This document shows, one piece after another, positions 1 through 7,972 of a DNA stretch of 64,000 nucleotides. The stretch spans positions 1 to 64,000 of the forward strand of contig JAAERL010000131.1 of the NCBI GenBank assembly GCA_024230435.1. Direction: 5' to 3'. The stretch comes from Desulfobacteraceae bacterium (GTDB taxonomy: Bacteria > Desulfobacterota > Desulfobacteria > Desulfobacterales > Desulfosarcinaceae). Every line of letters begins with the position of its first letter. Within the stretch, counting starts at the first letter, position 1. A program made the translations under genes and the position numbers. A model generated the notes under the pieces. That model was not told the DNA's origin. It ran no database searches and saw nothing but the letters and a program-made list of their open reading frames with translations.

Positions 1-11
1 GTCTTTTTTCC

Positions 12-90
12 CGTCTTCTGCGTTATGCCAAAGCCCGAATACGTTAAGTATGCAAACTGATCAGCAAAACTTTGGCGCGCCTTGAATACG
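12..90 (-). repeat. Degenerate intergenic repeat, family A, copy 1
   Basis: Read on the minus strand, this begins CGTATTCAAGGCGCGC and ends AACGCAGAAGACG. The same two end words, with a similar inner GGCTTTG block, occur at 32961-33025 on the plus strand, and a more diverged copy lies at 19802-19880. No reading frame is open through it. It lies past the 3' end of the GspA-like gene. Confidence 0.5.
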
Positions 91-160
91 AAAAAAAATC
101 GAAGCTCAATCTGGTATATTCTTTTCCGCCAATCGCCTTAAACGATTTTTGTTAAAGAAT

Positions 161-222
161 ATAGCCCATAAGAATTGTGCTGACCTGAACAACGAAGGTC
201 AGACCCAATCCTTATGGGCTAT
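161..222. terminator. Long hairpin downstream of the GspA-like gene
   Basis: The arms ATAGCCCATAAG (161-172) and CTTATGGGCTAT (211-222) are perfectly complementary, and an inner TGACCT/AGGTCA pair extends the stem around a short loop. It lies just after the stop of the minus-strand gene at 241-1932, where a terminator is expected. Neither strand has a clear T run after the stem, so it may instead stabilise the mRNA 3' end. Confidence 0.45.
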
Positions 223-240
223 TTACAACTTCCAAGATTC

Positions 241-1932
241 CTAGTTGTTTTCCGAAATCTCAATTTCCACACGACGATTTGCCTGTCTTCCTCGAATGGT
301 GTCATTAGGGGCAATTGGATTTTTGGAACCAAAACCAAACGTCCTGATTCTAACTTCATCAACCCCTTTTCCAACAAGATAGGACTGGACAACATTGGCC
401 CTGTATTTGGAAACGCTATCATTATAGCTGGAAGCGCCACTTGAATCCGTATAACCTTTAATAAGAATTTGCTGATTGGGTTTTTTAATAAGATGCAGCG
501 CCAACTGATCAAGGACAAAGTAACTTTTGCTCTCAATTTCATTTGAGTTTACACTGAAATTAATAACAATTTTATCATTTAAGAGTGGCAAGGGGGCAAG
601 TGTGTTGTTTTCGGAGCCACCCAGCTTTCTTTTGATCTCAGCTATGCGTTTTCTTAATTGAGTTGCTGCATCGATTCCGGTTTGATTTGCATTTTCTTTC
701 CTTGAAGCAGCTCTTTTTATTACTGAAGAATCAGGAGTATCCGGATTTTTCACCCCATCATCCATTTCTGCCGTGCGCGCATTTTTCTGCTCCTGAATGG
801 ATGCATTAAGCTCTTTGAGATTCAGCCCCTCTTTACCTCCGGGAAAATCATCAGTCTTTGTCAGGGTTATAACCATATATGCAATCAAGCTTAATAAAAC
901 CGCTATTACCCCGGAATAAACTCTAATCCATGTTTTCGTTCTTTTTTCTTCAGCAAGCGCAGCTGCATCATAACCGCTTTGTTCACTTTCTTTTTTTAAA
1001 CTTCCGCCATCGTGAAATGTGCCGGCCGTTGATTTTTTAGGACTTGTCCTACCGCTTTGAACTTGCTTAATATTCTTATTATCATGGAAAGCGTTAATTC
1101 CGGACAAATTAATTTGTTTCGAGTATTTTGCCGGAATTCTTAATTCAGCCGCACATTCCTTGATAACCTTTTCATTAATTTGCTGAACCCCCCTGGCATA
1201 ACCAGTCAATAAAGAATGATCACAAATAATATTGATTAGCCGCGGAATACCACCGGAAAAAAGATAAATTTCCTGAACAGCGTCTTTGCCAAACAATTTT
1301 TTGGTTGTACCGGCCACCTTTAACCTATGGCCGATATAATCGCCGGTTTCATTTTGATTAAGTGGTTCAATGTGATACCTAACGGTAATTCGTTGTGCCA
1401 AGGCTCTGCTTTGCGGGGTCATCAAAATACTATTGAACTCTTGTTGCCCCACAAAAAAAATATCGATCAGTTTCCGGTCGTGCAGCTCAATATTTGAAAG
1501 TACCCGAATATCCTCCATCAGCCTGTGATTCAACCTCTGGCTCTCATCAATAATGAGCAACACCTGTTGTTGTTGCTCATAACTTTTGTGAAGAAAATTA
1601 CGCAGATGAATCAGGAAGGAGGCTTTGCTGTCGAAAGTTTTTTTCATTTTAAAACCATCAGCCAGCATATTGTAAAAATCCATGCTTTCCAAATCAGGAT
1701 CGGGAAGTGTGGCGACAATCGTATCGATATCCAACAAAGAAACAAGCCGATTGATCAATATGGTCTTTCCCGTTCCAACTTCACCGGTGAGCAATAAAAA
1801 TCCGCGATTGTCCAAAATGCCATACCGCAGCGTTGCCAAAGCCTCTTTATGTTTTTCCCCCAACCATAAAAATTTTGGATCCACTGTAATTTGAAATGGC
1901 TTAATCTTTAAATTATAATATTCTAGATACAT
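241..1932 (-). CDS. GspA/ExeA-like AAA+ ATPase with C-terminal OmpA peptidoglycan-binding domain
   Basis: This 563-residue protein starts with an ExeA-type AAA+ ATPase domain: Walker A GEVGTGKT at residues 50-57 and Walker B LLIIDE at 125-130. A charged linker and one transmembrane helix (about 338-357) follow. The periplasmic C-terminus (about 455-560) is an OmpA-like domain with the TDSSG and NRRVEI motifs. In Aeromonas, ExeA with ExeB uses ATP and peptidoglycan binding to help assemble the type II secretin. Known ExeA proteins bind the wall through a different domain (PG_binding_1), so the OmpA module is a replacement. No gspB is seen here. A purine-rich Shine-Dalgarno (GGAAGTGGAG) precedes the ATG. 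A role with the gsp cluster at 11-24 kb is inferred. Confidence 0.85.
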   Translation of the reverse strand: MYLEYYNLKIKPFQITVDPKFLWLGEKHKEALATLRYGILDNRGFLLLTGEVGTGKTILINRLVSLLDIDTIVATLPDPDLESMDFYNMLADGFKMKKTFDSKASFLIHLRNFLHKSYEQQQQVLLIIDESQRLNHRLMEDIRVLSNIELHDRKLIDIFFVGQQEFNSILMTPQSRALAQRITVRYHIEPLNQNETGDYIGHRLKVAGTTKKLFGKDAVQEIYLFSGGIPRLINIICDHSLLTGYARGVQQINEKVIKECAAELRIPAKYSKQINLSGINAFHDNKNIKQVQSGRTSPKKSTAGTFHDGGSLKKESEQSGYDAAALAEEKRTKTWIRVYSGVIAVLLSLIAYMVITLTKTDDFPGGKEGLNLKELNASIQEQKNARTAEMDDGVKNPDTPDSSVIKRAASRKENANQTGIDAATQLRKRIAEIKRKLGGSENNTLAPLPLLNDKIVINFSVNSNEIESKSYFVLDQLALHLIKKPNQQILIKGYTDSSGASSYNDSVSKYRANVVQSYLVGKGVDEVRIRTFGFGSKNPIAPNDTIRGRQANRRVEIEISENN

Positions 1933-2117
1933 ACTCCACTTCCGCTTCTATTGACTAATCAGTTCTTCTCGCCCCATCAACCATAACTATCTTAATTTAA
2001 AATGATAAACTCACATAAAAGTAGTAACTTGATTTCACTTTTTTGTCAATAACCACACGGTAGTATCGGCAAGCAATGCCGCCATCTTTAGCATATATTT
2101 CTACAAAATAGTAAAAA

Positions 2118-2870
2118 TCAGCCTAACCCCCGCCCCCTTTTAATTGACTCGTAAGCGGATTGAATTTCACGAAATTTTTCCTCAGCCAGCTTTCTAAACT
2201 CATCGGGCAATCCCTGGCTTTCAATTTTATCCGGATGATAAGAATGCACCAATTTACGATATTGTTTTTTTATTTTTTCATCGGAATCCTCTCGTTTGCA
2301 CCCTAATATCTCGTATGATCCTTCTTCAAATGAAACATATTGCGAACTATATCTATTGAATCGGGATTTATCCATATTGAAAATCCGGACAGCGCTCAAG
2401 ATAATCGTTTCTGCAACGACCGATCTGGCTCCATCGGCCGTACTCACCCGCTCAAAGATATCAATCATCATCTCAAGAATCTTCGGTTGATCCTGGAATT
2501 GATAATAAAACTGCATGGCAAAATCATTAAAACTAGCTGGAGAATTTAAAGCAGCGTTGAAAAGATTAAAAGCCACTTCCTTGCTATGCCCCGTTAATTT
2601 AAGGTCATTAACGGCAAATGAATCAATGGTGTCTAATTCGGCATCGCTGACTTTACCATCCACGGTGGCCAGCTTAGCCAGCATGGAAAAAGCCCCCACT
2701 AAAAAAACCACCTGAGTTTCCTCCATCATAGATAGCCTGACATGTTCTTGCTGCCCGGTCTCCTTATTGCTGTCAAAAACATGCCCGAAAACAGCTCCCG
2801 CAATTGCACCCAGAGGTCCACCCAATGCTAGTCCAATAGTTCCGCCAACGATTTTTCCAATAGTGCCCAT
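2118..2870 (-). CDS. TerB-like / J-domain co-chaperone (DjlA-like)
   Basis: The 250-residue protein has a Gly/Ala-rich hydrophobic N-terminus (residues 8-32) that may insert in or lie on the membrane. A TerB-like helical domain (about 50-165) follows, with the DGKVSDAELD acidic loop. The C-terminal J domain begins near residue 184 and carries the HPD tripeptide at 212-214 that stimulates Hsp70 ATPase. This order matches DjlA-type membrane co-chaperones of DnaK. A GGAG Shine-Dalgarno precedes the ATG. It shares its strand with the GspA-like gene downstream, but a 185-bp gap separates them, so co-transcription is uncertain. Confidence 0.82.
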   Translation of the reverse strand: MGTIGKIVGGTIGLALGGPLGAIAGAVFGHVFDSNKETGQQEHVRLSMMEETQVVFLVGAFSMLAKLATVDGKVSDAELDTIDSFAVNDLKLTGHSKEVAFNLFNAALNSPASFNDFAMQFYYQFQDQPKILEMMIDIFERVSTADGARSVVAETIILSAVRIFNMDKSRFNRYSSQYVSFEEGSYEILGCKREDSDEKIKKQYRKLVHSYHPDKIESQGLPDEFRKLAEEKFREIQSAYESIKRGRGLG

Positions 2871-3064
2871 CCGGCTTCTCCGTTTGGTGGATATTTTATC
2901 AGCCGTACCTCATCAGAAATTGTTATGCCATAGAGGAAAGCGGCGCAAATTGACATATACCAATATAGTTCGTTATCATAATTGCAGGGTGATTAAAATG
3001 CATATACCTTAAAAACCTTTTGGCTATTATATGTCATATCAACCACCGAATAATAATTTAAGTC

Positions 3065-3093
3065 TTGATTATCATTCAATACGGCGGTATTAT
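3065..3093 (+). promoter_or_regulatory. Sigma70 promoter for the repeat-bearing membrane protein genes
   Basis: TTGATT (3065-3070), 17 bases, then TATTAT (3088-3093): each hexamer is one or two mismatches from consensus at ideal spacing. Transcription would begin near 3100, about 64 bases before the ATG at 3164, which has a strong AGGAGG Shine-Dalgarno. Confidence 0.55.
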
Positions 3094-3163
3094 TCACAAA
3101 ATCTTCTCTGCTGTTTTAACCTTTTCACTATAACTGGCTAACGACATAGGAGGAAACATAGTT

Positions 3164-4081
3164 ATGTGGTCTGATCTGGAATCCTTAGTTATAGTCAATA
3201 ACTGCTTGCTAATTATTGCAATGATTAGCGCAACAGCTGCCGCTGCTGCCGTTTTATTACTCTGGATCAATGGTAACCGCATGATTTCTTTTTTGATCGG
3301 CCGGGAAAAACATGCCGGAAAACATAAGAAAATCGTCGAAAAAGCAGCTGAACAAATTCGCAAAGAGCTCTTAAAAACACAACAAGATCAAGATATTATA
3401 AATCAAAAAAGACGCCTTGCGGAAATGGATGCGGACACATTGAGAAAAGAGATGGAGCAAATCCGCCAACGGTACAAAAATGCTGAAGGAGCGCTAAAAG
3501 TAGGTATTGATAAACTTAAGGGTATAAAAATTACACAAACAAAGAACCGAAAACCAAAAACCGAGGCTGAACCTGAACTTGAGCTGTCCGAGGCTGAACC
3601 TGAACTTGAGCTGTCCGAGGCTGAACCTGAACTTGAGCTGTCCGAGGCTGAACCTGAACTTGACCTGTCCGAGGCTGAACCTGAACTTGACCTGTCCGAG
3701 GCTGAACCTGAGCTTGATACGCAACTTGGAATACACATTGATAAAAAGCAGAGCAAAATGCTCGCTAATCTGCTTGATTCAGGCCCAAAGGGAGAACTTG
3801 ATATCATAGCGATTTTAGACAACGCTGAGTCCAACGAAATCGCAATGGAGCTTAAACAACTTTTTGATAAATACGGATGGACAACACGAGGGATTATCCA
3901 AAGTGCTTTCAGCAAAACGCCAAAAGGAATCTCACTTGTAATTCACAGCAAACAGACAACGCCTTCATATGCAAAATTTGTCCAACGCTCACTTACAACC
4001 ATTGGTATTCCAGTATCACTACAAATTAATTCCAAATTTAAAGAATGGTCCATTTCACTGATTGTAGGGACAGTTCACTAA
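3164..4081 (+). CDS. Membrane-anchored coiled-coil protein with EAEPELELS repeats and a C-terminal alpha/beta domain
   Basis: I do not recognise the family. The 305 residues comprise one N-terminal transmembrane helix (about 15-38), a basic coiled coil (about 45-120), an acidic Pro/Glu-rich linker of six nine-residue repeats (EAEPELELS or EAEPELDLS, about 134-185), and a compact C-terminal region with alternating hydrophobic strands and the motifs LFDKYGWTT and SLIVG. The repeat probably acts as an extended spacer holding the C-terminal domain away from the membrane. The ATG has AGGAGG nine bases upstream. The next gene, 15 bases on, has the same plan of transmembrane helix, coiled coil and repeat, so the two are likely co-transcribed and may form a complex. 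Confidence 0.75.
   Translation: MWSDLESLVIVNNCLLIIAMISATAAAAAVLLLWINGNRMISFLIGREKHAGKHKKIVEKAAEQIRKELLKTQQDQDIINQKRRLAEMDADTLRKEMEQIRQRYKNAEGALKVGIDKLKGIKITQTKNRKPKTEAEPELELSEAEPELELSEAEPELELSEAEPELDLSEAEPELDLSEAEPELDTQLGIHIDKKQSKMLANLLDSGPKGELDIIAILDNAESNEIAMELKQLFDKYGWTTRGIIQSAFSKTPKGISLVIHSKQTTPSYAKFVQRSLTTIGIPVSLQINSKFKEWSISLIVGTVH
3563..3718 (+). repeat. 27-bp coding minisatellite, about 5.8 copies
   Basis: The 27-base unit starts GAGGCTGAACCTGAACTTGA and repeats at 3563, 3590, 3617, 3644, 3671 and, partly, 3698. The copies are almost identical; units 1-3 read GAG and units 4-5 GAC at one codon. The unit is a multiple of three, so copy-number change would keep the frame. Confidence 0.95.
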
Positions 4082-4096
4082 AAAACGAGGCGATAG

Positions 4097-4576
4097 ATGA
4101 CACGACCTATCCATTCAATAGAGCATATAAAGGCAACATATAAAAAATATCAGATGATAGCTTTGGTTTGCACATCAATCAGCATTATTGCTGTTTTGTT
4201 GTCAACATTATCGAATTGCCAACTCTCCCGGCTATACAATAAAAACATCCGCAGCGCCACATCAAGCAACAACCAATCCATTGCCAAACTCAACCGGGAT
4301 ATGAATTCCCTCCGGGAAAAACTATCTAAAATTACACAGCGTCTTGAAATAGAAAAATCTAATGTAGCTGCTTTAAAATCCAGATCGAATGAATTGGAAA
4401 AAAAACTGATAATAGAAAAGGCAAAAACCAAGCCGCAGCCCGGAGATATCCAGGAAATTGAACTGCAGCCCGGAGTTGTCCAGGAAACTGAACCGCAGCC
4501 CGGAGTTGTCCAGGAAACTGAACCGCAGCCCGGAGTTGTCCAGGAAACTGAACCGCAGCCCGAAGTTGTCCAGTAA
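4097..4576 (+). CDS. Small membrane-anchored coiled-coil protein with QPGVVQETEP repeats
   Basis: This 159-residue protein has no family I recognise. It has a basic N-terminus, one transmembrane helix (about 20-38), a coiled coil (about 55-105), and a C-terminal tail of four ten-residue repeats plus a partial fifth (QPGVVQETEP type) that runs to the stop. There is no folded domain after the repeat, unlike its upstream neighbour, so the gene may be truncated by an in-repeat stop, or the tail may be a free tether. GAGG precedes the ATG, and only 15 bases separate it from the previous gene. Confidence 0.68.
   Translation: MTRPIHSIEHIKATYKKYQMIALVCTSISIIAVLLSTLSNCQLSRLYNKNIRSATSSNNQSIAKLNRDMNSLREKLSKITQRLEIEKSNVAALKSRSNELEKKLIIEKAKTKPQPGDIQEIELQPGVVQETEPQPGVVQETEPQPGVVQETEPQPEVVQ
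4436..4573 (+). repeat. 30-bp coding minisatellite, 4.6 copies
   Basis: The 30-base unit starts CAGCCCGGAGTTGTCCAGGA. Copies begin at 4436 (diverged), 4466, 4496, 4526 and 4556 (partial, ended by the stop codon). The three middle copies are nearly or fully identical, which suggests recent expansion. The unit differs in sequence from the 27-bp repeat of the neighbouring gene. Confidence 0.95.
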
Positions 4577-5691
4577 ATTAAAATACAAACGGCGACTACA
4601 TCTCCCGGCTCCAACGATTCAAAGCCGAACAACTGCATGTCTGGCCTGCGATGTGCGTGATCAGTCAACTGTCTGCAAACAATCAACCGTTGGATACACC
4701 ACCTAACTGTTTAAACACAACTTTTGGTTATAGCTCAATAATAGTTTTTTATGTATTATGAATTTGAAAAGAAAATATAACTAATTCCTACATTTTTAAA
4801 CCGTCAGAATTAGAACGATTTCAGGTTGCCCCTGACAATTAAATATCAACCGCATACCTATTGTAAGATCTTTGTACATGTCTCTATGCTCGTATTGGAT
4901 TCTGGAATCTTATTATTTTAGGAATATTATCAGATTGAATTTATTATAAATATCATTTATGACAAAAAACCGGGTCTTGGTCAAAAACAATATTAAATCA
5001 ATTAGCTATCCTACATAATGAGTTAACAAGCCTCTGAAACACCACATGAACCTTGATTTATACCTTCCTGCATGATTTGAAACTTTCAAGCCCCGAACAT
5101 TACCAAGTGATAATACTACGGTCATCTTCCGGAAATGTTTTTATATTACTTTGTAATCAACGAAGCGGAGCTATCTAGTATCCTATCTATAAATGACCAA
5201 TTTTCCCGATATGTTAGCCGATATTCCGGTAAGTTTTCAATAAGTCCTGGCAGTGTAGGGCATATTTTGCGTTTCCTAATCCTAAGATCCTACTCCTAAG
5301 ATATTGATATTATTGATTCTGAATTTTAAAAAAATATTTACTGCCATGACTTATTGAGAACTTACATATTCCGCCGTATTTGGGTTTATTTCCAAAACGC
5401 GTCAGTGGGTACATACTCAAAGTTCTTTACCCATTGAGGCAACTGACGAAAACGGATTCAAAAGGCTATATAAATCAGGACAAGCAAAATTTGATAATTT
5501 GTATCTTGCACGACCCGTAAGTTGGGCTGAAAAATTTTATCCTTGCAGTATTAACCCTTGGACATATAAGTCAGATGCCTGTGGTAAAATTTTTCACGCA
5601 TCTCGATCTCAACCAAATTTTTCAATTTCGCCGATGGACACTGTTTAAAAACAATGCATAAATACATTTATCAAAAATCAGATTTACCAAT
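4577..5691. other. AT-rich stretch with no gene seen
   Basis: About 1.1 kb with no open frame that has a credible start, composition or family signal. Stop codons are dense in all frames. The only structure I can support is a copy of repeat family B at 5407-5520. Its left part directly follows the two repeat-bearing membrane protein genes and may hold their terminator, but no clear hairpin with a T run was found. Confidence 0.5.
5407..5520 (+). repeat. Degenerate intergenic repeat, family B, copy 1
   Basis: It begins GGGTACATAC, then a TTTACCC that can pair back with it, then GACGAAAACGGATTCAAA, ATATAAATCAGGACAAGCAA and CTTGCACGACCC. The copy at 47125-47237 follows the same order of words, and a shorter one is at 10911-10968. 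Confidence 0.5.
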
Positions 5692-5733
5692 AAAAAAAGG
5701 GTTCACAAAACAAAACTTTGCAAACCCTTTAAT
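5692..5733 (-). terminator. Rho-independent terminator of tRNA-Leu
   Basis: On the minus strand AAAGGGTT pairs with AACCCTTT, and a run of seven T follows. It lies just past the 3' end of the tRNA gene. Confidence 0.75.
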
Positions 5734-5739
5734 GCCATG

Positions 5740-5826
5740 TGGTGCCGAAGAGAGGACTCGAACCTCCACGAGGAAACCCCCACTAGACCCTGAACCTAGC
5801 GCGTCTACCAGTTCCGCCACTTCGGC
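5740..5826 (-). tRNA. tRNA-Leu (anticodon CAG)
   Basis: The 87-base minus-strand sequence folds as a class II tRNA. The acceptor stem is GCCGAAG/CTTCGGC, the D loop has GGCGGAACTGGTAGACGC, the anticodon loop is TTCAGGG (anticodon CAG), there is a long variable arm, and the T loop has GGTTCGAGTCC. The terminal CCA is encoded. It reads CUG codons. Confidence 0.96.
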
Positions 5827-5877
5827 AAGGTACTTACCTGCATGATTTTAAAGGTTGATTTCATGCAGAAGATGCAT

Positions 5878-5906
5878 TAAATATACTGGTTTGGTTTGAG
5901 TGTCAA
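5878..5906 (-). promoter_or_regulatory. Promoter of tRNA-Leu
   Basis: On the minus strand a perfect TTGACA (5901-5906) is followed after 17 bases by TATTTA (5878-5883), about 50 bases upstream of the mature tRNA 5' end. The -35 box lies beside the divergent ribF -10 box. Confidence 0.5.
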
Positions 5907-5909
5907 GAC

Positions 5910-5915
5910 TATAAT
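5910..5915 (+). promoter_or_regulatory. -10 box of ribF
   Basis: A perfect TATAAT. The matching -35 is weak (TGGTTT at 5887-5892). Transcription would start near 5922, which favours the ATG at 5937 over the TTG at 5922 as the ribF start. Confidence 0.4.
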
Positions 5916-5936
5916 TTAAGTTTGCGATCAAATTTA

Positions 5937-6878
5937 ATGAAAATAATCGAAAACATAAACGAAATTGAAAAACCCTATAATAACGCTGTTGTTACAATAG
6001 GTAACTTTGATGGCGTTCATATAGGCCATCAAGCTCTGCTGCATACTGTCATTGAAAAAGCAGATGCAATCAATGGAACTTCCATTGCAATGACCTTTAA
6101 CCCGCACCCTATTCGCGTACTTGCAAAAAACGGTCAGCCCCCCCTTATCACTTTACCAGAGCAAAAAGCCGAACTTATCGCCCGGGCCGGCATACAAGTG
6201 CTTATCATTGTCCCTTTTACAAAAGATTTCGCCACATTGGGGGCCCATGAATTTATAAAAAGCCTGCTGGTTGAAAAAATCGGGATGAAAGCAATTGTCG
6301 TTGGTAAAGATTATACCTTTGGACGTAACAAAGAGGGCGATCTTAACCTGCTTCGCGAAATATCTAACAAACTGAATTTCGATATTATCCTGGTTGACTG
6401 GATACAGGCCAGCAATGGCCTGAACCGCAGAATCAGCAGCACCAAGGTACGCGAACTGGTTATGAACGGAAAAATGGATGACGCAAAAAAAATACTGGGC
6501 CGCTACTACCAAATCCGCGGTACAGTTGCCGGCGGGCGCAATCGCGGTGGAAAATTGCTTGGATTCCCCACAGCGAATATTAATTTGCATGACGAACTTT
6601 GCCCTAAGCGAGGCATATACGCAGTTACCGTAGAGCATGGCGGCAAAAGCCATCTTGGGGTGGCCAATATTGGTTATAGCCCGACATTTGATGACCATAT
6701 TTTTACCGTAGAAGTACATATACTTGATTTTGATAAAAATATTTATGGCGATCGTATCCGGGTCAATTTCATTGAACGATTACGGGACGAGAAAAAGTTC
6801 AAAAGCATTGAAGCTTTGGCCGGACAAATTCGAAAAGATATTATCCACGCACGTAAAATTCTTGCCGGGGCGGCCTGA
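5937..6878 (+). CDS. ribF: Bifunctional riboflavin kinase / FAD synthetase
   Basis: RibF phosphorylates riboflavin to FMN and adenylates FMN to FAD in the cytoplasm. The N-terminal FAD synthetase domain has GNFDGVHIGH (residues 22-31, with the nucleotidyltransferase HxGH) and SSTKVRELV. The C-terminal kinase domain has GGKLLGFPTANI. The length (313 residues) is normal. A TTG at 5922 would add five residues but would coincide with the predicted transcription start. The next gene starts on the A of the stop codon (TGATG), so the two are translationally coupled. No FMN riboswitch is recognisable upstream. Confidence 0.95.
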   Translation: MKIIENINEIEKPYNNAVVTIGNFDGVHIGHQALLHTVIEKADAINGTSIAMTFNPHPIRVLAKNGQPPLITLPEQKAELIARAGIQVLIIVPFTKDFATLGAHEFIKSLLVEKIGMKAIVVGKDYTFGRNKEGDLNLLREISNKLNFDIILVDWIQASNGLNRRISSTKVRELVMNGKMDDAKKILGRYYQIRGTVAGGRNRGGKLLGFPTANINLHDELCPKRGIYAVTVEHGGKSHLGVANIGYSPTFDDHIFTVEVHILDFDKNIYGDRIRVNFIERLRDEKKFKSIEALAGQIRKDIIHARKILAGAA

Positions 6879-7963
6879 TGACAAGACGTAAACTTTTGAT
6901 ATCATTAGCTATCGGATGCGCCTTGTCATCTGTGGCCCTTTATTTTTCATTGCGAAACGTCCCTTTTAAAGAACTGGGACAATACCTGGGACAAATCAAT
7001 TATTGGTGGGCATTGCCAACTGCGGGCTTGATCACAGTCAGCTTTATTTTAAGGGTTGTCCGTTGGCAAATCATCCTTTCGCAAACCGGTAACGTCAGTT
7101 TTTGGCAGGCATTTCATCCATTGATGATCGGATTCATGATGAATTGCATCCTGCCAGGACGCGTTGGTGAATTTGCCAGGCCGCTGATCTTAAAAAAAGA
7201 CCACCAGATATCCGTCTTCACCGGCTTGGCAACCATTGCCGCCGAGAGGGCTTTTGACATTGTGATCCTTGTAATCCTGTTTGCAATTGTTTTTTCAAAA
7301 ATAGCTAAACATCCTGACTTGAAAGGCACATTCGGCGACTATCATTTATCGGCTCAGGACTTTCGGCTTGCCGCGTGGTTGACAATCCGCCTGAGTTTTT
7401 TGGCCATTGCCTTTATCATTATGCTTAGCATTGAAAAAACAAGACGGATAATAACCACCGTGATTTTAAAAATTGGCCGATTTAAAGTTTTTACTGGACT
7501 GAGAATTGTAAAATATACGGAAAAGACAGCCATTTTTTTCGTACAACTTATAGAAAAATTTTCATCTGGCCTCAGCCTTGTCTATCACCCCAAACAATTA
7601 CTGGCCTGCATGGCCCTGACCGCACTCATATGGGCAATATCCGCTTTTTCCTATATTGTATTTGCATACGGCTTTCCCGGTATTGATTTGGGGTTCTGGG
7701 ATATGGCGACAGTTATGGTCATCATTTGTATATTTATCGCTCTTCCTTCGGTACCGGGTTTTTGGGGATTATGGGAAGCAGGCGGTGTATTTGCATTATC
7801 TTTGTTCGGTATTCTGTCCAAAGAAGCATCCGCTTATACACTTACAAATCACGCCCTGCAATTATTACCGGTAATCATTATCGGGCTGGGGTCCGCATTG
7901 ATGACTGGAGTTAATTTCATACATTTGTTAGATAATAAAAAGCTGACCTCGGCAATACAATAG
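6878..7963 (+). CDS. Flippase-like integral membrane protein (UPF0104 / lysylphosphatidylglycerol synthase TM region family)
   Basis: The 361-residue protein has about eight transmembrane helices and the family motifs RVVRWQIIL near residue 61 and GRVGEFARPLIL near residue 91. The VPGFWGLWEAGG segment in the C-terminal third is also typical. Members resemble the membrane part of MprF, and some are linked to lipid or glycan translocation. There is no soluble aminoacyl-transfer domain, so lysyl-lipid synthesis is not expected. It overlaps ribF by one base and precedes def by nine, so ribF to fmt reads as one operon. The substrate is unknown. Confidence 0.82.
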   Translation: MTRRKLLISLAIGCALSSVALYFSLRNVPFKELGQYLGQINYWWALPTAGLITVSFILRVVRWQIILSQTGNVSFWQAFHPLMIGFMMNCILPGRVGEFARPLILKKDHQISVFTGLATIAAERAFDIVILVILFAIVFSKIAKHPDLKGTFGDYHLSAQDFRLAAWLTIRLSFLAIAFIIMLSIEKTRRIITTVILKIGRFKVFTGLRIVKYTEKTAIFFVQLIEKFSSGLSLVYHPKQLLACMALTALIWAISAFSYIVFAYGFPGIDLGFWDMATVMVIICIFIALPSVPGFWGLWEAGGVFALSLFGILSKEASAYTLTNHALQLLPVIIIGLGSALMTGVNFIHLLDNKKLTSAIQ

Positions 7964-7972
7964 GAGCTATCA

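Noticed and set aside
3026-3046. ATATGTCATATCAACC upstream of the membrane protein genes, like half of the activator site at 31.5 kb
   Set aside because: Only one half-palindrome matches, no sigma54 promoter is near, and AT-rich DNA gives such matches by chance.
3563-3718. Tandem repeats as a CRISPR array
   Set aside because: The units are contiguous, with no spacers, and in frame with a protein; no cas genes are present. The same holds for 4436-4573.
3403-3915. Frames on the minus strand over the 27-bp repeat (170 and 80 codons)
   Set aside because: A repeat with a length divisible by three keeps all six frames open; the plus-strand frame has the Shine-Dalgarno, coiled coil and folded end.
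4150-4686. Minus-strand frame of 178 codons over the 30-bp repeat
   Set aside because: Shadow of the repeat, with Cys/Trp-rich low-complexity translation and no start signal.
5827-5936. FMN riboswitch upstream of ribF
   Set aside because: The gap is too short and has none of the conserved RFN-element words; a -10 box lies only 22 bases before the ATG.
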